DNA from: Thalassotalea sp. PS06
Lineage (GTDB): Bacteria > Pseudomonadota > Gammaproteobacteria > Enterobacterales > Alteromonadaceae
Direction of reading: 5' to 3'
Assembly: GCF_007197775.1 (NCBI RefSeq)
Contig: NZ_CP041638.1
Location: 620,001-684,000 of the forward strand
Length of the DNA: 64,000 bases
The notes below the pieces were generated by a model. The model was given only the letters and a program-made list of their open reading frames with translations, made no database searches and was not told where the DNA came from. The stretch's first letter is position 1, and the number at the start of each line of letters is the position of its first letter. The position numbers and the translations under genes are program-made. Shown piece after piece: positions 1 to 8,642 of the stretch.

Positions 1-343
1 GATTGTTTATGCGAGGTGCTAAATCAATGTTATGGGCAACCAACAGCGTCTGGGTATCGGTTAATCGGATAATGAACCTTTGGTGTCTACTGCCTTTATT
101 ATCATCGCTAAGTACTCTTTCTACCTTACCTTGCGCCTGAACCTGCAAGTCCCCTTGACGGTTTTGGAACGCTTGCTCAATTGCTTCAATGCCAGCCCCT
201 CTGTTTGTTAATTCAACAGGTTGCTCTCTAGGAGTGTCGGGCTGATTAGTGGGGCTTGGTTGATTAATAACGTAAGCAACAATAAAAACAAGAATAACGC
301 CGGTAATAACATTTTTACTGGATAGGTTTTTGTTTCGAGGCAT
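1..343 (-). CDS. DUF3465 family protein, 3' end outside the window
   Basis: The reverse strand is open from the ATG at 341-343 to the window edge (about 114 codons). The N-terminus has one hydrophobic segment (about residues 12-26) that could be a signal anchor, then a polar linker. A domain follows with the motifs GKVERVLSDD, GSRHQRFI and LLVAHNIDLAPRI, which I recognise as DUF3465, a family of small bacterial proteins with an OB-like nucleotide-binding look but no firm function. The C-terminus is missing because of the window edge, not because of a mutation. No function is assigned beyond the family name. Confidence 0.75.
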   Translation of the reverse strand, partial: MPRNKNLSSKNVITGVILVFIVAYVINQPSPTNQPDTPREQPVELTNRGAGIEAIEQAFQNRQGDLQVQAQGKVERVLSDDNKGSRHQRFIIRLTDTQTLLVAHNIDLAPRINN

Positions 344-504
344 ATCAACTCACATCAGAGGTTAAAATATCGATAAATCTATAAGTGAAAAAATTCGAAC
401 CATTAGTTTAGTTCTTCTTGTTTGTGAAAAACAGTTAGATTGTTTACTCTAACTTTGCTTTCGAAATCTCCCCAGATTTTTCAAAGTATCATTTGGTTTT
501 TTAT

Positions 505-531
505 AGGGCATCTTTGATGCCCTTTTTTTTT
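505..531 (+). terminator. Rho-independent terminator with no obvious upstream gene
   Basis: GGGCATC (506-512), a TTT loop and GATGCCC (516-522) form a perfect 7-bp stem, extended by an A-T pair and followed by nine T residues. No plus-strand gene precedes it; 344-500 is AT-rich and non-coding. It may end a small RNA starting near 400-440, or act on transcripts from outside the cluster. Confidence 0.7.
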
Positions 532-534
532 GCA

Positions 535-806
535 CACGGACGTGCTTATCCTCCCGAACCATGGATGGTAGCAAGGGAGGGTTTATACACGGACGTGCTT
601 ATCCTCCCGTACCATGGATGGTAGCAAGGGAGGGTTTGCACAGGGATGTATTTATCCTCCCGTACCATGGATGGTAGCAAGGGAGGGTTTATACATGTAT
701 TTAGTCGGGATATTGTCATCCATGATATCCCTACATTCAATACGTCCATGTATTTCGTCGGGATATTGCCATCCATGATATCCCGACATTCAATACGTCC
801 ATGTAT
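535..806. repeat. Tandem 53-bp hairpin repeat array (five units, two stem types)
   Basis: The motif TTATCCTCCCG recurs at 546, 599 and 652, and GTCGGGATATTG-type sequence at 704 and 757, so all five units share a 53-bp period. The first three form a CCTCCC/GGGAGG stem around ACCATGGATGGT. The last two form a GTCGGGATAT/ATATCCCGAC stem (nine or ten pairs). Spacers resemble each other (RTACGTCCATGTATTT-like). The array begins directly after the T-run at 531. A 53-bp period shifts the frame, so it is not coding. Confidence 0.85.
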
Positions 807-1082
807 CTCTCTGAACGACCGGTGCTGGTTAACGCATTTCGGCATTTCCCCTAAAGGGATAGTGAAAAGCAGAGGTTACTATTTCAGCCTGGCCGGGCAG
901 GCGAGTCGAAACTCATTCTTAACCTATGAATCTTACATTTGTTGCACGACTTTGGTGCGGCTTCTTGTTTTTGGTGCGATAAATACATCGGATGGGATGC
1001 AAAAGGGGGGATATCGGGCTATTTAAATTGGCGCAAGATTTGCTTTAACTTAATGGAATTCCAATAACATAAATGACTTATT
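807..1082. other. Intergenic DNA between the 53-bp array and the LysR gene
   Basis: I see no credible gene, terminator or strong promoter in this stretch. The open frame crossing it begins inside the repeat array and shows no domain or coding signature. The LysR promoter presumably lies in the AT-rich last 80 bases. Confidence 0.5.
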
Positions 1083-1964
1083 ATGGCCGTTCAAACTCCT
1101 ATTCGTGGACTCAGATCTTTTTGTATTGCCGCTAAATGCTTAAGCTTTAAGCATGCTGCCGGGCAACTTTTTCTCACACCCTCTGCAGTTAGCCATCAAA
1201 TTAAGCAGCTAGAAGACCAGCTTGGCACCGACCTGTTCAAACGACAGACTCGGTCCATTGAGTTAACTAATGCAGGTAAACAGTTTTATAAGGCCGTCCA
1301 GCCAATTATTACTGACTTAGAAACAACGATTTCAGATTTTACCAATAATCAGCAAAATAAAACGATTACGGTTAGCTTACCTGAGTTTTTTGCAAGCGAA
1401 TTGTTTGTACCAAAACTGAGTGAGTGGACAGATGTTAATCCCGATATCAATCTACAGCTAGAGACGGCTAAAGCCGGCGCAACTTCAGCTCGTGGCGACT
1501 TAAGCGTCGTTCTGGCCAATGGCAAACCTAATGGCAGTATCGTTACCGAACTTTTCCCTTTGCGATATGTGCCAGCTTGTAGTAAAAAACTTTACCGAAA
1601 ATTTGCTCAGGATGGATTTCAGGCTTTGCAGAAAATACCTCTGATATTGCACCAGTCTCGTCCATGGTCCTGGCATCAATGGGCAGAAAGGGCTGGGGTT
1701 ATTGATTTTGACCCTAAACAAATTATTCAGTTTGACAGTATGTTTGGTCTGGCGCGAGCTGCACAACAGGGAATGGGTATTGCGCTAGTGCCAATGCCTA
1801 TTAGCCAAAGCTGGTTTCAGGAGCAACACCTGGTCCGGTTGTTTGAGCAGGAATTAGTGACCAATGATAAATACTTCCTGCTGCAACATGAAAACATTGA
1901 AAACTCCAAGGAATTGGAAACCTTTGCTTTGTGGGTAAAGCAGGCATTCTCAGAATACAGATAA
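1083..1964 (+). CDS. LysR-family transcriptional regulator
   Basis: The 293-residue protein has the standard LysR plan. An N-terminal winged helix-turn-helix covers about residues 6-65 (LRSFCIAAKCLSFKHAAGQLFLT, then SAVSHQIKQLEDQLG and LFKRQTR), and a periplasmic-binding-like effector domain covers about 90-290. The opening resembles the GcvA subgroup, but the ligand cannot be read from sequence. It stands alone: the nearest gene on either side is more than 200 bp away and is not divergently paired, so no target is suggested. A short GC-rich hairpin with TTTT follows the stop. Confidence 0.9.
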   Translation: MAVQTPIRGLRSFCIAAKCLSFKHAAGQLFLTPSAVSHQIKQLEDQLGTDLFKRQTRSIELTNAGKQFYKAVQPIITDLETTISDFTNNQQNKTITVSLPEFFASELFVPKLSEWTDVNPDINLQLETAKAGATSARGDLSVVLANGKPNGSIVTELFPLRYVPACSKKLYRKFAQDGFQALQKIPLILHQSRPWSWHQWAERAGVIDFDPKQIIQFDSMFGLARAAQQGMGIALVPMPISQSWFQEQHLVRLFEQELVTNDKYFLLQHENIENSKELETFALWVKQAFSEYR

Positions 1965-1978
1965 TTAACTAACCATAT

Positions 1979-2007
1979 GGGCTGCTTTTCATCATGGCGG
2001 CCCTTTT
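1979..2007 (+). terminator. Probable terminator of the LysR gene
   Basis: GGGCTGC (1979-1985) can pair with GCGGCCC (1997-2003), with one G-T wobble, and TTTT follows. It lies 14 bp after the LysR stop. The loop is 11 nt and the T-run is short, so strength is uncertain. Confidence 0.5.
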
Positions 2008-2207
2008 ACATAACGAAATCCCAGCTTTAACTACCAACAACTCCCAGTATGAATTTGCTATATCAAAGTACTTTAAAAGCTGAGTGAATTTAATTCACGT
2101 TATATCTACAACATTTTTCGTTTGTCAGATTTATACCTCTTTCACTAAAGTTGCATTGTTGCTATACGGCAACAGTTAATTTTTATCATTCCTGGGAGGA
2201 ATAAATC

Positions 2208-2729
2208 ATGTCAAAGAAAAAGAAATTCGCTTATCGTGCAATCCTGTTTTCTTTAATCACGGCGTCAGCGGCGTCAAACTCAGAAGAGCTTGCGGGACTT
2301 TCTGTCCTCGAGAAACCGTTTAAGGTTGCGGTAGTGAAAGATGCTCCTGGTAGCGATGCAATCGCTTCAGGTCGTTTGGATGCGGGGGCTGTTGAATTAA
2401 ATGCGGCGTTACCAGAGCAATCTCGTAACTATGAAAAATCGATGGGATTGTGTGCCTTGCACATTAAGACCCAAGAATATTTAACGGCGAAAACCGCCTG
2501 CAGTGAGGCGATATCCGCTATCTCTGGGTTAAATGAAAAGAATCGAACCTCTCAATACTTGTCGGCAATGGCATACAGTAATCGAGCGATAGTTCGTTAT
2601 TTTCTGGATGATACCTTAGGGGCGTTTACGGATATCAATAAAGCTCTGGAGCTAAGTGACGACGAGATTGTTATGGATAACCTGACACGTTTAAATGTCG
2701 CACACTTACGATCACAAGTTACCCCTTAG
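2208..2729 (+). CDS. Exported TPR-like protein
   Basis: The 173-residue protein has a basic start (MSKKKKFAYR) and a hydrophobic stretch ending near ASAASNSEE, consistent with Sec export. Residues about 75-165 hold helix pairs of TPR type (NYEKSMGLCALHIKTQEYLTA; YSNRAIVRYFLDDTLGAFTDINKALEL). A strong ribosome site, GGGAGGA, lies 8 bp before the ATG. It is monocistronic, with its own promoter region and a terminator downstream. The family looks like small periplasmic TPR proteins of Alteromonadales; the partner is unknown. Confidence 0.75.
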   Translation: MSKKKKFAYRAILFSLITASAASNSEELAGLSVLEKPFKVAVVKDAPGSDAIASGRLDAGAVELNAALPEQSRNYEKSMGLCALHIKTQEYLTAKTACSEAISAISGLNEKNRTSQYLSAMAYSNRAIVRYFLDDTLGAFTDINKALELSDDEIVMDNLTRLNVAHLRSQVTP

Positions 2730-2822
2730 TCGACTTATTTTTTGAAAATGGGCCCGCCATTAGGAGCGGTGCAAAGGTAAAAATAAGGAAAACTAAGGTT
2801 ACAACATGTCTGATCAACAACG

Positions 2823-2860
2823 AATGCGAATGGTTTATTAATAGACCATTCGCATTTTTT
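2823..2860 (+). terminator. Rho-independent terminator after the TPR gene
   Basis: AATGCGAATGGT (2823-2834) pairs perfectly with ACCATTCGCATT (2845-2856), with a 10-nt AT-rich loop and a T-run to 2860. It is about 95 bp after the TPR stop. A 12-codon ATG reading frame (2806-2841) runs into the stem. Confidence 0.75.
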
Positions 2861-2912
2861 ATTATCTCTTAACCATGTCTGCAAGGAATTTTATTTAGAC
2901 CTAAAATTGTTG

Positions 2913-3146
2913 CTACTCGGAATCCACAAAAAATTTGTTGTGTTGCAGGAATTGCTCCTCCAATGCGTCCAGCATTTCCTCATTTAATGGCTCATTGCTT
3001 TGCATTGGCTGTGAAATTTTATGATTTTCTTCTGCCCATTCGCCAAGGTCAATCAATTGGCAGCGTTTACAACAAAATGGGCGAAATTTATTCTCGCTAC
3101 ACCACACTACTTGCTTTTGGCAAGTGGGACAATTTACTGTTTTCAA
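2913..3146 (-). CDS. yacG: DNA gyrase inhibitor YacG, zinc-binding
   Basis: The 77-residue protein has the YacG zinc pattern: CPTCQK near the start and [14 protein letters not shown] at about residues 24-37. These four cysteines bind zinc in the family, which inhibits DNA gyrase by contacting GyrB. The acidic C-terminal half is typical. The start is TTG (3144-3146) with AGGAG six bases upstream. yacG usually follows zapD directly; here a two-gene insertion separates them by 2.9 kb. Confidence 0.92.
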   Translation of the reverse strand: MKTVNCPTCQKQVVWCSENKFRPFCCKRCQLIDLGEWAEENHKISQPMQSNEPLNEEMLDALEEQFLQHNKFFVDSE

Positions 3147-3219
3147 TAGGTGCTCCTGATTGGTATCATGTTTTCATCCGCTTTAATGAATATTTTCAAT
3201 TGGTTTAACGGGTTTAGTA

Positions 3220-5166
3220 GTGTTTAAAGAAAGAAAAATAAACTGGTTTATAGTAGTTTTATCTGTGCTACTTATATTTTTCCCTCAATTTTTTGGCTTT
3301 CATAAAAGCATTTTCTCATTAGTTGATTCTACAACTTTAGTGTTGATAAATATATTGCTTATAAAGGTGCTGCTCATCTTACTGGGAAGAAGGGGGGTGT
3401 ATGTAGTTGTTCTGTTGGTTGGAGTTCAATTGATGTGGTTACAAGTTTCTTTTTTGTTCTATGAGCATTATAAGGGCTACATTTCAATTCGATCTTTGTT
3501 TATGTTTCAGGAATTTCTGATAGCAATTAAGCATTTTGGAATTTTACAACTTGCAATTGCGACAACTGCTCTTGTTTTAGTGTTCTTTATTGTCAGGAAA
3601 CTCTCTCAGCCTTTACACTTTAAATTCTCTCCTATTGCAACATCTGCAATCGTTGCTATTAATTTAACTTTGACAACATACACAATATCGATTTTTTCGG
3701 ATAAGGAGCGAATCAGCGACCCTCTAAACATCAATCAATTTCAACACTATAAATTTGAAGATGAAAACCCTATTATGTATTTAGCTAGAAGCGCACTGTT
3801 TAAAAATGAGCACGACATTTCAGCCGAAGATACATTATTAGCAAATTCAATTCTCCAGAATCCAGCTACTCGATTACCAGATAAATATAACTATTCAAAT
3901 TTTACAGAATTAATCGCTGCATATCCAAATCATGTATCTGTACCAGTGGAAGGAGATCCTTTCAAAGTAGTTCCAGTTGAAGCTAGAGAAACCGAAAATA
4001 AGCTAAACGTTATTCTTATAATCGCAGAGAGCTTACGAGCTTTTGAAGTTGGTCAAAACCAAAGAAAACAATCATTCACTCCAAATTTTAATCGCATTGT
4101 CAAAGAATCTGCTTCGTTTACTAATGCCTATAGCACGTCTTTATATACCATTAAATCAGAGCAATCGATACTATGTAGTAATTTGGATTTGAATATGGAA
4201 GTTCCATATTCGGTCAGGTATGGAGCTTTTAACGGTGATTGTTTACCAAACGTATTAACCAGGCAAGGATACAAAACGAAATTTTTTCATGGAAATGAGA
4301 TAGAGTTTTATAATCGTGGGGTGTTTCATCCTAGTCTTGGTTTCCAGGAGCTTATTGACTTAAATGCGATGCTTGCAACTTCCCCAGAATTAAATGATGA
4401 AATGATTGGATGGGGAATCAGTGATAAGGCTGTATTTAGGTACGCCCTAGCTGAGCTTGAAAACGAGCCTGAGCCGTTTTTTGCTCAAATTCTAACAGTC
4501 ACAAACCACAAGCCATTTAACTGGGATTATCAAGATGAATCCATAAATTCCTTACATATTGACAATGAAAATCCCGAATATAACGATTATGTCAAGGGGG
4601 TTACATATTTTGATCTGGCGTTAGGGGAATTTTGGGAAGAATTCGAGCGTTCACCTTTGTATCAGAATACACTGATTGTAATTACTGGTGACCATGGAGT
4701 ACCAGTTTATCCAAACCATCTCGTGGATGAGATAGAACAGCAAGACGCTTTATTTCAAACCCCTTTACTGTTTTGGCATTATGGTATCAATCCAAATCGT
4801 TCCCAAATATTAACAAGTCATCTTGATATAATGCCAACAATCTTGTCTATGTTGGGTTACAACAAGTCTATGTCAGTTATTGGCAGGCCTTTGTTAGGTG
4901 AATATGCTACAAATGTTGACAGAATAGTATTTAATCTTGGTTTCAACGACTATGCATTAAAATATGGGGACAGTAGTTGCTTTAATTCGCCTTCATATTG
5001 TGACAATTTCAGCGGGGAATGTTATGCCGATGAACGCTTTTTGTGTCGGTTGGCAGATCCCGAAGATGTGTCGAAAATCGAACAATCTAAGCACCTTATG
5101 AACTTTATGAAATTGCAAAAATTTATTGGGTATCCAAATTCTAATTTAGATAGTTTGACTCATTAG
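3220..5166 (+). CDS. LtaS/MdoB-like membrane phosphoglycerol transferase or sulfatase-fold enzyme
   Basis: The 648-residue protein has about five N-terminal membrane segments (roughly 9-27, 38-56, 60-80, 108-126, 140-160) and a large outward-facing sulfatase-fold domain from about residue 260. Visible metal-site elements are NVILIIAESLR (Glu270), the nucleophile region TIKSEQS (Thr310) and TGDHGVP (Asp491-His492). This plan fits LtaS/OpgB-type enzymes that move glycerol-phosphate or a related head group; phosphoethanolamine transfer is an alternative. The start is GTG with no clear ribosome site. The gene is visibly AT-rich, and its stop overlaps that of the convergent phosphodiesterase gene by 4 nt. 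Confidence 0.8.
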   Translation: MFKERKINWFIVVLSVLLIFFPQFFGFHKSIFSLVDSTTLVLINILLIKVLLILLGRRGVYVVVLLVGVQLMWLQVSFLFYEHYKGYISIRSLFMFQEFLIAIKHFGILQLAIATTALVLVFFIVRKLSQPLHFKFSPIATSAIVAINLTLTTYTISIFSDKERISDPLNINQFQHYKFEDENPIMYLARSALFKNEHDISAEDTLLANSILQNPATRLPDKYNYSNFTELIAAYPNHVSVPVEGDPFKVVPVEARETENKLNVILIIAESLRAFEVGQNQRKQSFTPNFNRIVKESASFTNAYSTSLYTIKSEQSILCSNLDLNMEVPYSVRYGAFNGDCLPNVLTRQGYKTKFFHGNEIEFYNRGVFHPSLGFQELIDLNAMLATSPELNDEMIGWGISDKAVFRYALAELENEPEPFFAQILTVTNHKPFNWDYQDESINSLHIDNENPEYNDYVKGVTYFDLALGEFWEEFERSPLYQNTLIVITGDHGVPVYPNHLVDEIEQQDALFQTPLLFWHYGINPNRSQILTSHLDIMPTILSMLGYNKSMSVIGRPLLGEYATNVDRIVFNLGFNDYALKYGDSSCFNSPSYCDNFSGECYADERFLCRLADPEDVSKIEQSKHLMNFMKLQKFIGYPNSNLDSLTH

Positions 5167-5990
5167 GATTCAGGGGGACTGGGTTGAATTATATCCGTAT
5201 ATATTTCGCTGATCCCCTTTTGCTGAAGATATTTAAATAAATTTAAATCGTTTATTGTATGTGAATAACTGGGAATGTTTAATTTATTCAATTCTTTAGG
5301 TAATGTCGTGTTAGCTCTGTACAGTGGCATAGTTACCGCAACTTTGTTATCAAATTGCTTGGCCCAGGATAGTACCGTTTTGTCATCTTCTTTGAATTTG
5401 TAAAGCGTCCAAATGACATAATTAAAGCCGATTTCCCTAACAGTATAAAAATCTTCTGGATTGTAGATTTGCGGAATAACTCTATCAGCTGCGTGTGGAA
5501 TACTGTTAAAAATCATCGTCAATGCTTCTAAGTTCCTTTCTTTCGCGTCAGTCACAAGAATAGTATCTGGATATTTTTTCATCCAATAAGAAAGTGATTC
5601 TAATGTACAGTTTTGAAACCGCCCTTTTTTTGAGTCTAACAAATAATTGAATTCTTCAAGGGTTAATTTTTCTTTTGTTCTATAGCCAAATATATCCTCA
5701 AAATTGCTAGTCCAATTGTGTAGGCAAACAAGTTGATCGTCTTTAGTAAAAGAAAAGTCTATTTCAAAATATTTAAAAGATTTTTCTGCGTTAACCTCTA
5801 GTGCTTGTATAGAGTTAGTGTATGACTGCCCTCCCACATTGCCGCCGGCGTGCGCTATTCGAAATACTGGAAATTCAGACTCAGGTATGGGGATATTTCT
5901 ATCTTTTATTTGCTGATATTCTGAATAAAGTATCAGACTTAACCCGAAAGAAGATAAAATTAATAATTTCAGTGAAATATTGTTAAACAT
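5163..5990 (-). CDS. Membrane-anchored glycerophosphodiester phosphodiesterase-like protein
   Basis: The 275-residue protein has a hydrophobic N-terminal anchor (about 7-22) and then a GDPD-type barrel. Key positions visible are FRIAHAGG (His47, replacing the usual HRG), FEIDFS (Glu76 and Asp78, metal ligands) and CLHNW (His91). The family hydrolyses glycerophosphodiesters. Its pairing with an LtaS-like transferase suggests trimming or recycling of phosphoglycerol groups at the cell surface; that link is inferred. It begins 21 bp after the end of zapD on the same strand, so it may be read through from the coaE-zapD transcript. Base composition is AT-rich like its partner. Confidence 0.75.
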   Translation of the reverse strand: MFNNISLKLLILSSFGLSLILYSEYQQIKDRNIPIPESEFPVFRIAHAGGNVGGQSYTNSIQALEVNAEKSFKYFEIDFSFTKDDQLVCLHNWTSNFEDIFGYRTKEKLTLEEFNYLLDSKKGRFQNCTLESLSYWMKKYPDTILVTDAKERNLEALTMIFNSIPHAADRVIPQIYNPEDFYTVREIGFNYVIWTLYKFKEDDKTVLSWAKQFDNKVAVTMPLYRANTTLPKELNKLNIPSYSHTINDLNLFKYLQQKGISEIYTDIIQPSPPES

Positions 5991-6011
5991 TAATTTATCA
6001 TCAAAGTCTAT

Positions 6012-6758
6012 TTAACACTTCGCTAATTTAAAGCTTACTTTGTCGTTGATATATTGCTGTCCTTTGCGCTCGCACAATTCCATAAATCGAATCGAATAAC
6101 GAAAATGATTACCACTTACGCTAGGGAAATAATCGACACTTTTGTTGAGCTTTACCCTAAGCATTTGTAAACCTTCACCGCTGTCCTGATAAAAACTGTT
6201 ATCTGATTCGATATTTTCAAATTCTGATCGTTGTCTGATAAATTTCAGGATCAGGGTTAACGCATGTTCAAGGCAGTTAATTTCGGCGAGCCAGCGATTA
6301 ATATCTTCGCGAATCAAAATAGGCGGTTGGTGGAACCAGAAGGTCAAGGCCGGAAGGTCGAAACCTGAATATGCGCCCTGAAGCGTAAATCGTTTTCTTA
6401 ATCCGTCCAAAAACTTATCATTTTTGAGCTCCGACCAAAGTGGGTTTTTGGAGCGAAAAATAGTCGATAACGCTTTCGCAGCATGCAGATTTTGTTGCAA
6501 CGTTTTATTGTCAACGTTTGGCGAGGTTCCCCAGGTTGTCAGGTTACGCTCCAGTTTTTCCAAATCTTTGATCAAATCACCACGGATATCATGGCGATCA
6601 AGGGTATCCAGAATCGCGAATAAAGCGTTAAAAAACAGAGGGTAACTATTTTCGAAGTCATCACCGAGTGATCCGTGCACCTGCTCGAACAATTGTTCCA
6701 GCCTCAGGTAGCTACGAATCCTCTCATTCATCGGATGCTCGTACAGTATCTCGGACAT
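6012..6758 (-). CDS. zapD: Cell division protein ZapD
   Basis: ZapD (YacF) bundles FtsZ filaments at the division ring. The N-terminus MSEILYEHPMNERIRSYLRL and the helical N-domain followed by a mixed C-domain (QPPILIREDINRW) match the family; 248 residues is the normal length. I chose the ATG at 6756-6758 rather than the in-frame TTG two codons upstream because family members begin at MSE/MTT just before the conserved YEHP motif. The gene lies downstream of coaE on the same strand, with a 252-bp spacer in which I see no feature. Confidence 0.92.
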   Translation of the reverse strand: MSEILYEHPMNERIRSYLRLEQLFEQVHGSLGDDFENSYPLFFNALFAILDTLDRHDIRGDLIKDLEKLERNLTTWGTSPNVDNKTLQQNLHAAKALSTIFRSKNPLWSELKNDKFLDGLRKRFTLQGAYSGFDLPALTFWFHQPPILIREDINRWLAEINCLEHALTLILKFIRQRSEFENIESDNSFYQDSGEGLQMLRVKLNKSVDYFPSVSGNHFRYSIRFMELCERKGQQYINDKVSFKLAKC

Positions 6759-7010
6759 ATGCAATTTTTTCTTATTATTCTTTTGGCGTATCTGGGGGAA
6801 ATAGCGCGATACTTACTAATTTAGTGCTTCTGATCCACACCTGATTTTAGTAACTTAACAATTTTTTAAACTAGGGGACAGTAAAAATTGTGCAAAAAGT
6901 GATAAATATGAAAAAAGATTCGAAACCTTTTAAATTTTTGAAGAAAAATTTACGCTGATCCTAACTCTTTGGGCTTTAAGGTTATTTTTATCGGAGAGCG
7001 GGTGGGGTTA

Positions 7011-7619
7011 TTACTCTTTTACGAGTAATTTTATAAATTCCCTATGCATACTCTCCACTTTAGAGAGCAATTGTTGTTGCTCTCCGGTGGTATTTTCAAT
7101 GACAAAGTCCGCATGTTTCAAACGTTCCTGACGTTCAACCTGTGAGGATATGATGGCCTCTACTTGCTCCCTGTTGTTGTTGTCTCTTTCGACTGTCCGT
7201 TTTATTTGTTCTTCGACGGACACGTCAATAACCAGCACTTTGTCGACTAATCGGTTAAGGCCGTTTTCGATTAGAAGAGGTGCCACTAACAGACAATACG
7301 GGCTTTTAGCCTGCTGACATTGTTCCAGCATTGATTTACGAATAAGTGGATGTAAAAGCGCATTCAGCCATTCTTTTGCCTTTTGGTCAGAAAAAACCTT
7401 AGTACGCAGCTTGGCACGGTTTAAAGACCCATCTGCCAACAGATAATCATTACCAAACTGATTCTTTATCTGGTTTAGCGCTTCAGAACCTTTTTCTACC
7501 ACTTGTCGGGCAACGATATCGGCGTCGATAATTTCGATGTCATATTGCTCAAATAAATTTGCGACCGTGGTTTTACCCGAACCTATACCGCCGGTCAGAC
7601 CTATGATTAATTCAGACAA
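7011..7619 (-). CDS. coaE: Dephospho-CoA kinase
   Basis: CoaE phosphorylates dephospho-CoA in the last step of coenzyme A synthesis. The P-loop GLTGGIGSGKTT is at residues 7-18, followed by the family motif IDADIVARQV and the lid-like region RTVERD. At 202 residues it has the family length. It lies 52 bp downstream of pilD in the pilABCD-coaE-zapD order common in gammaproteobacteria. Confidence 0.96.
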   Translation of the reverse strand: MSELIIGLTGGIGSGKTTVANLFEQYDIEIIDADIVARQVVEKGSEALNQIKNQFGNDYLLADGSLNRAKLRTKVFSDQKAKEWLNALLHPLIRKSMLEQCQQAKSPYCLLVAPLLIENGLNRLVDKVLVIDVSVEEQIKRTVERDNNNREQVEAIISSQVERQERLKHADFVIENTTGEQQQLLSKVESMHREFIKLLVKE

Positions 7620-7671
7620 ATTGGGTTCCTAATCAAATTTTAAGATATCACGCTGGCACTTTACGATTCGA

Positions 7672-8571
7672 CTATACCAGTAGTCCCATATACCAGGACC
7701 AGATATCTTCACCAAACAAAGCCGTTATCCAGCCAGCAATGGCGAGATAAGGACCAAACGGAATCGGTTTTGAACCTTCATGGTTTTTAAATACCATCAG
7801 TGCGATACCGATAACAGCACCTACTAAAGATGCCATTAATATCAGTAATGGCAGTAATGCATATCCAAACCATGCGCCAAATACCGCTACCAGCTTAAAA
7901 TCTCCAAAACCCATACCTTCCTTGCCGGTTATCAGCTTAAATAGCCAAAATATCGTGTACAAACTCATGTAGCCAGCAACGGCGCCCAGCACGGCCTGCT
8001 CAATATCTACAAACATGCCATTTAAATTTAATAGCAGACCTATCCATATCAATGGCAGAGTGATTTGATCCGGTAAAATCATCTTATCGAAATCAATCAT
8101 GGTTAACGCGACAAGACACCAGGTAAGCAAAAGCATAGCCAGGGCTTGCCAGGATACGCCATAGTGATAAGCGACATACAAAGACAACAATCCCGTTACC
8201 AGCTCAATGATTGGATAGCGAGGAGATATTGATGTTTTGCAGGAAGAGCATTTGCCACGCAGGAATATCCAGCTCACAACCGGAATATTCTCCCAGGGTT
8301 TAATTTTATGCTGGCATTTTGGGCAGGTAGACGCTGGGTGAATAAGGGTAATTTTTTCAGGTGCCTGTTGTTTTAGCGTTTTCTGGGTGTCTTTTGAAAG
8401 CTTGTCGGCGAGGAACTCGCAACATTCTTGATACCATTCGGCTTCCATCATTTTCGGTAAGCGTAAAATGACCACATTCAGGAAACTGCCAATCAGTAGA
8501 CCGAGAATTAACACGGCGACATAATAAACGTAAGGTAATTGTTCAAACAGGGTAATAAAATCGGAAAACAA
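7672..8571 (-). CDS. pilD: Prepilin peptidase / N-methyltransferase PilD
   Basis: PilD is the inner-membrane aspartyl protease that cleaves and N-methylates type IV prepilins. The zinc tetracysteine CPKCQH...CSSCK, the first catalytic Asp in TMIDFDKMILPD and the second in the GxGDxK-type motif GFGDFKL are all present, with about eight membrane segments. I place the start at a TTG (8569-8571) preceded by AAGGA at 7 bp. The longer in-frame ATG at 8625 would translate through a hairpin between pilC and pilD. The resulting 299 residues fit the family. Confidence 0.93.
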   Translation of the reverse strand: MFSDFITLFEQLPYVYYVAVLILGLLIGSFLNVVILRLPKMMEAEWYQECCEFLADKLSKDTQKTLKQQAPEKITLIHPASTCPKCQHKIKPWENIPVVSWIFLRGKCSSCKTSISPRYPIIELVTGLLSLYVAYHYGVSWQALAMLLLTWCLVALTMIDFDKMILPDQITLPLIWIGLLLNLNGMFVDIEQAVLGAVAGYMSLYTIFWLFKLITGKEGMGFGDFKLVAVFGAWFGYALLPLLILMASLVGAVIGIALMVFKNHEGSKPIPFGPYLAIAGWITALFGEDIWSWYMGLLV

Positions 8572-8589
8572 AATATAATCCTTAAAACA

Positions 8590-8619
8590 GAAAGGGTAAG
8601 CAACCGGCTTACCCTTTAT
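8590..8619. terminator. Hairpin between pilC and pilD
   Basis: AAAGGGTAAG pairs with CTTACCCTTT around a short loop (about 8590-8618). It may attenuate pilC transcripts before pilD or stabilise the pilC mRNA end. There is no long U-run on the reverse strand, so full termination is doubtful. Confidence 0.45.
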
Positions 8620-8642
8620 AGGCATACAAGATGTTGTGGAGG

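Noticed and set aside
535..806. Possible CRISPR array
   Set aside because: The conserved and variable parts are arms and spacers of hairpins, units recur rather than being unique, and no cas gene is in the window.
646..1026. 126-codon plus-strand open frame and a 99-codon reverse frame at 546-845
   Set aside because: Both begin inside the 53-bp repeat array; the period is not a multiple of three, so the repeats translate in different frames and no domain appears.
2806..2841. 12-codon leader-like peptide running into the terminator after the TPR gene
   Set aside because: It looks like an attenuator leader, but the next gene is on the opposite strand, so there is nothing for it to attenuate.
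3155..3166. GATTGGTAT next to the yacG ribosome site as a MITE end
   Set aside because: Only eight bases match, the inner part of the terminal repeat is absent and no TTA duplication is present.
8572..8625. Upstream in-frame ATG for pilD
   Set aside because: The extra 18 residues would be translated through the pilC-pilD hairpin and match no PilD N-terminus; a TTG with AAGGA fits better.
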